NCBI RefSeq assembly: GCF_014651855.1
Contig: NZ_BMXR01000018.1
Span: 1-64,000, forward strand
From: Saccharospirillum salsuginis
GTDB lineage: Bacteria > Pseudomonadota > Gammaproteobacteria > Pseudomonadales > Natronospirillaceae
DNA length: 64,000 nucleotides
Reading direction: 5' to 3'
The notes under the pieces were generated by a model, which was not told where the DNA came from, did no database searches, and was given only the letters and a program-made list of their open reading frames with translations. This document shows, piece by piece, positions 63,600 through 64,000 of this stretch (the stretch's first letter is position 1; each line of letters opens with the position of its first letter). The position numbers and the translations under genes were made by a program.

Positions 63600-63628
63600 A
63601 CTGCGCCGCTCGTGGAGAGCGGCGCAGT
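63600..63628 (-). terminator. Hairpin downstream of fimV
   Basis: Perfect 12-bp stem ACTGCGCCGCTC with 5-base loop, 24 bp past the fimV stop. No T-run follows, so it may stabilise the 3' end rather than terminate. Confidence 0.5.
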
Positions 63629-63651
63629 GTACACGATCACAGGATCAAGGT

Positions 63652-64000
63652 TTAGAGTTGATCCATCAGTTCCTTGGCTTGCTTCTTCTGGTCGTCGTTA
63701 CCTTCGGTGGCCACTTCTTCCAGAATATCGCGAGCGCCTTCCTTGTCGTCCATTTCAATGTAGGCCCGGGCCAGATCGAGTTTGGTGCTGGCTTCGTCGC
63801 TGCCGGAGAGGAAGTCGAACTCATCATCCTCCAGATCGGCGCTGCCCGGCAGCGCATCGGCCAGTTCACGCAAGTTGTCGTCATCCTGCGCTGTCGCGGA
63901 CTCGACGGCACGCTCCGGTTCGGCCTGAGCGCTCTCGTCAGTGAAATCGAACGAGACTTCCTCTCCGCCGGTCGGCTCTTCTTCGGACAGATTATCTTCG
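63652..64000 (-). CDS. fimV: FimV/HubP-type protein, C-terminal end (cut by window)
   Basis: About 115 residues up to the stop, open at the right edge. The acidic linker is followed by the conserved FimV C-terminal domain: FDFLSGSDEASTKLDLARAY, then MDDKEGARDILEEVATEG. FimV/HubP proteins are polar landmark proteins needed for type IV pili and flagellar placement. The position next to truA-trpF is the usual one in Pseudomonas and relatives. Confidence 0.9.
   Translation of the reverse strand, partial: EDNLSEEEPTGGEEVSFDFTDESAQAEPERAVESATAQDDDNLRELADALPGSADLEDDEFDFLSGSDEASTKLDLARAYIEMDDKEGARDILEEVATEGNDDQKKQAKELMDQL

Overview
The window looks like the chromosome of a free-living, polarly flagellated or piliated gammaproteobacterium of the Oceanospirillales/Pseudomonadales type (Marinobacter-, Saccharospirillum- or Reinekea-like; genus not decided from sequence). 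The evidence is the conserved order fimV-truA-trpF-trpB-trpA-accD-folC-dedD-cvpA-purF-metZ at the right end, a MoxR-DUF58-TgpA set, a long GapB-type GAPDH, CheV, a gltX-tRNA-Ala pair, NfuA and PepN. Most of the window is GC-rich and densely coded. There is no phage, plasmid, integrase, transposase or CRISPR array.

Layout. 0.1-4 kb: CheV and small envelope or redox proteins. 4.4-15.7 kb: a LysR regulator, YajG and YaaA, an MBL hydrolase with a PilZ gene, an aldo/keto reductase, a small exported/membrane operon, an MFS transporter, an acyl-CoA synthetase and an OmpA-type protein. 15.7-23.6 kb: tRNA-Ala, pepN, DUF2797/DUF1315 genes, nadK, and a DUF1853-mutarotase-DnaJ operon. 23.6-32.1 kb: nfuA, a methionine synthase split into two overlapping genes, yihY, a transsulfuration enzyme, and an operon resembling the Bacillus ytfI-ytfJ (DUF2953-GerW) pair. 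32.3-37.7 kb: a phospholipase-A2-like exported protein, a diguanylate cyclase, membrane proteins around a gene remnant, a GlxA-type regulator divergent from an OsmC gene, and a DUF6151 protein. 37.8-39.8 kb: an AT-richer accessory patch (methyltransferase, PTP-like protein, glycine-heptad coiled coil) ending at the 3' end of a second tRNA-Ala. 40-48.7 kb: gltX, an SDR, a HAD phosphatase, GAPDH, a GH13 glycosidase and a two-receiver diguanylate cyclase. 48.7-52.6 kb: tgpA, DUF58 and moxR. 52.8-64 kb: methionine, purine, fatty-acid, folate and tryptophan housekeeping genes, ending inside fimV.

The most unusual content is non-coding. Four long palindromic elements (A at 4.1 kb, B at 20.0 kb, C at 56.3 kb, D at 56.6 kb) share a conserved core containing CCATCC(A/C)TGG and a small hairpin. 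The flanking stems are almost perfectly self-complementary in each copy but unrelated in sequence between copies, which is covariation. Copy B also carries extra hairpins inside its core. Around them is a population of REP-like repeats whose ends are GTAGG/CCTAC, mostly in inverted pairs, and a 268-bp MITE-like element abuts truA. Several of these repeats touch or supply the stop codon of a gene. Other notable points are the split metH with its operator-like palindrome, the GerW/DUF2953 operon with a shortened GerW paralogue, and the two identical tRNA-Ala genes with matching terminators.
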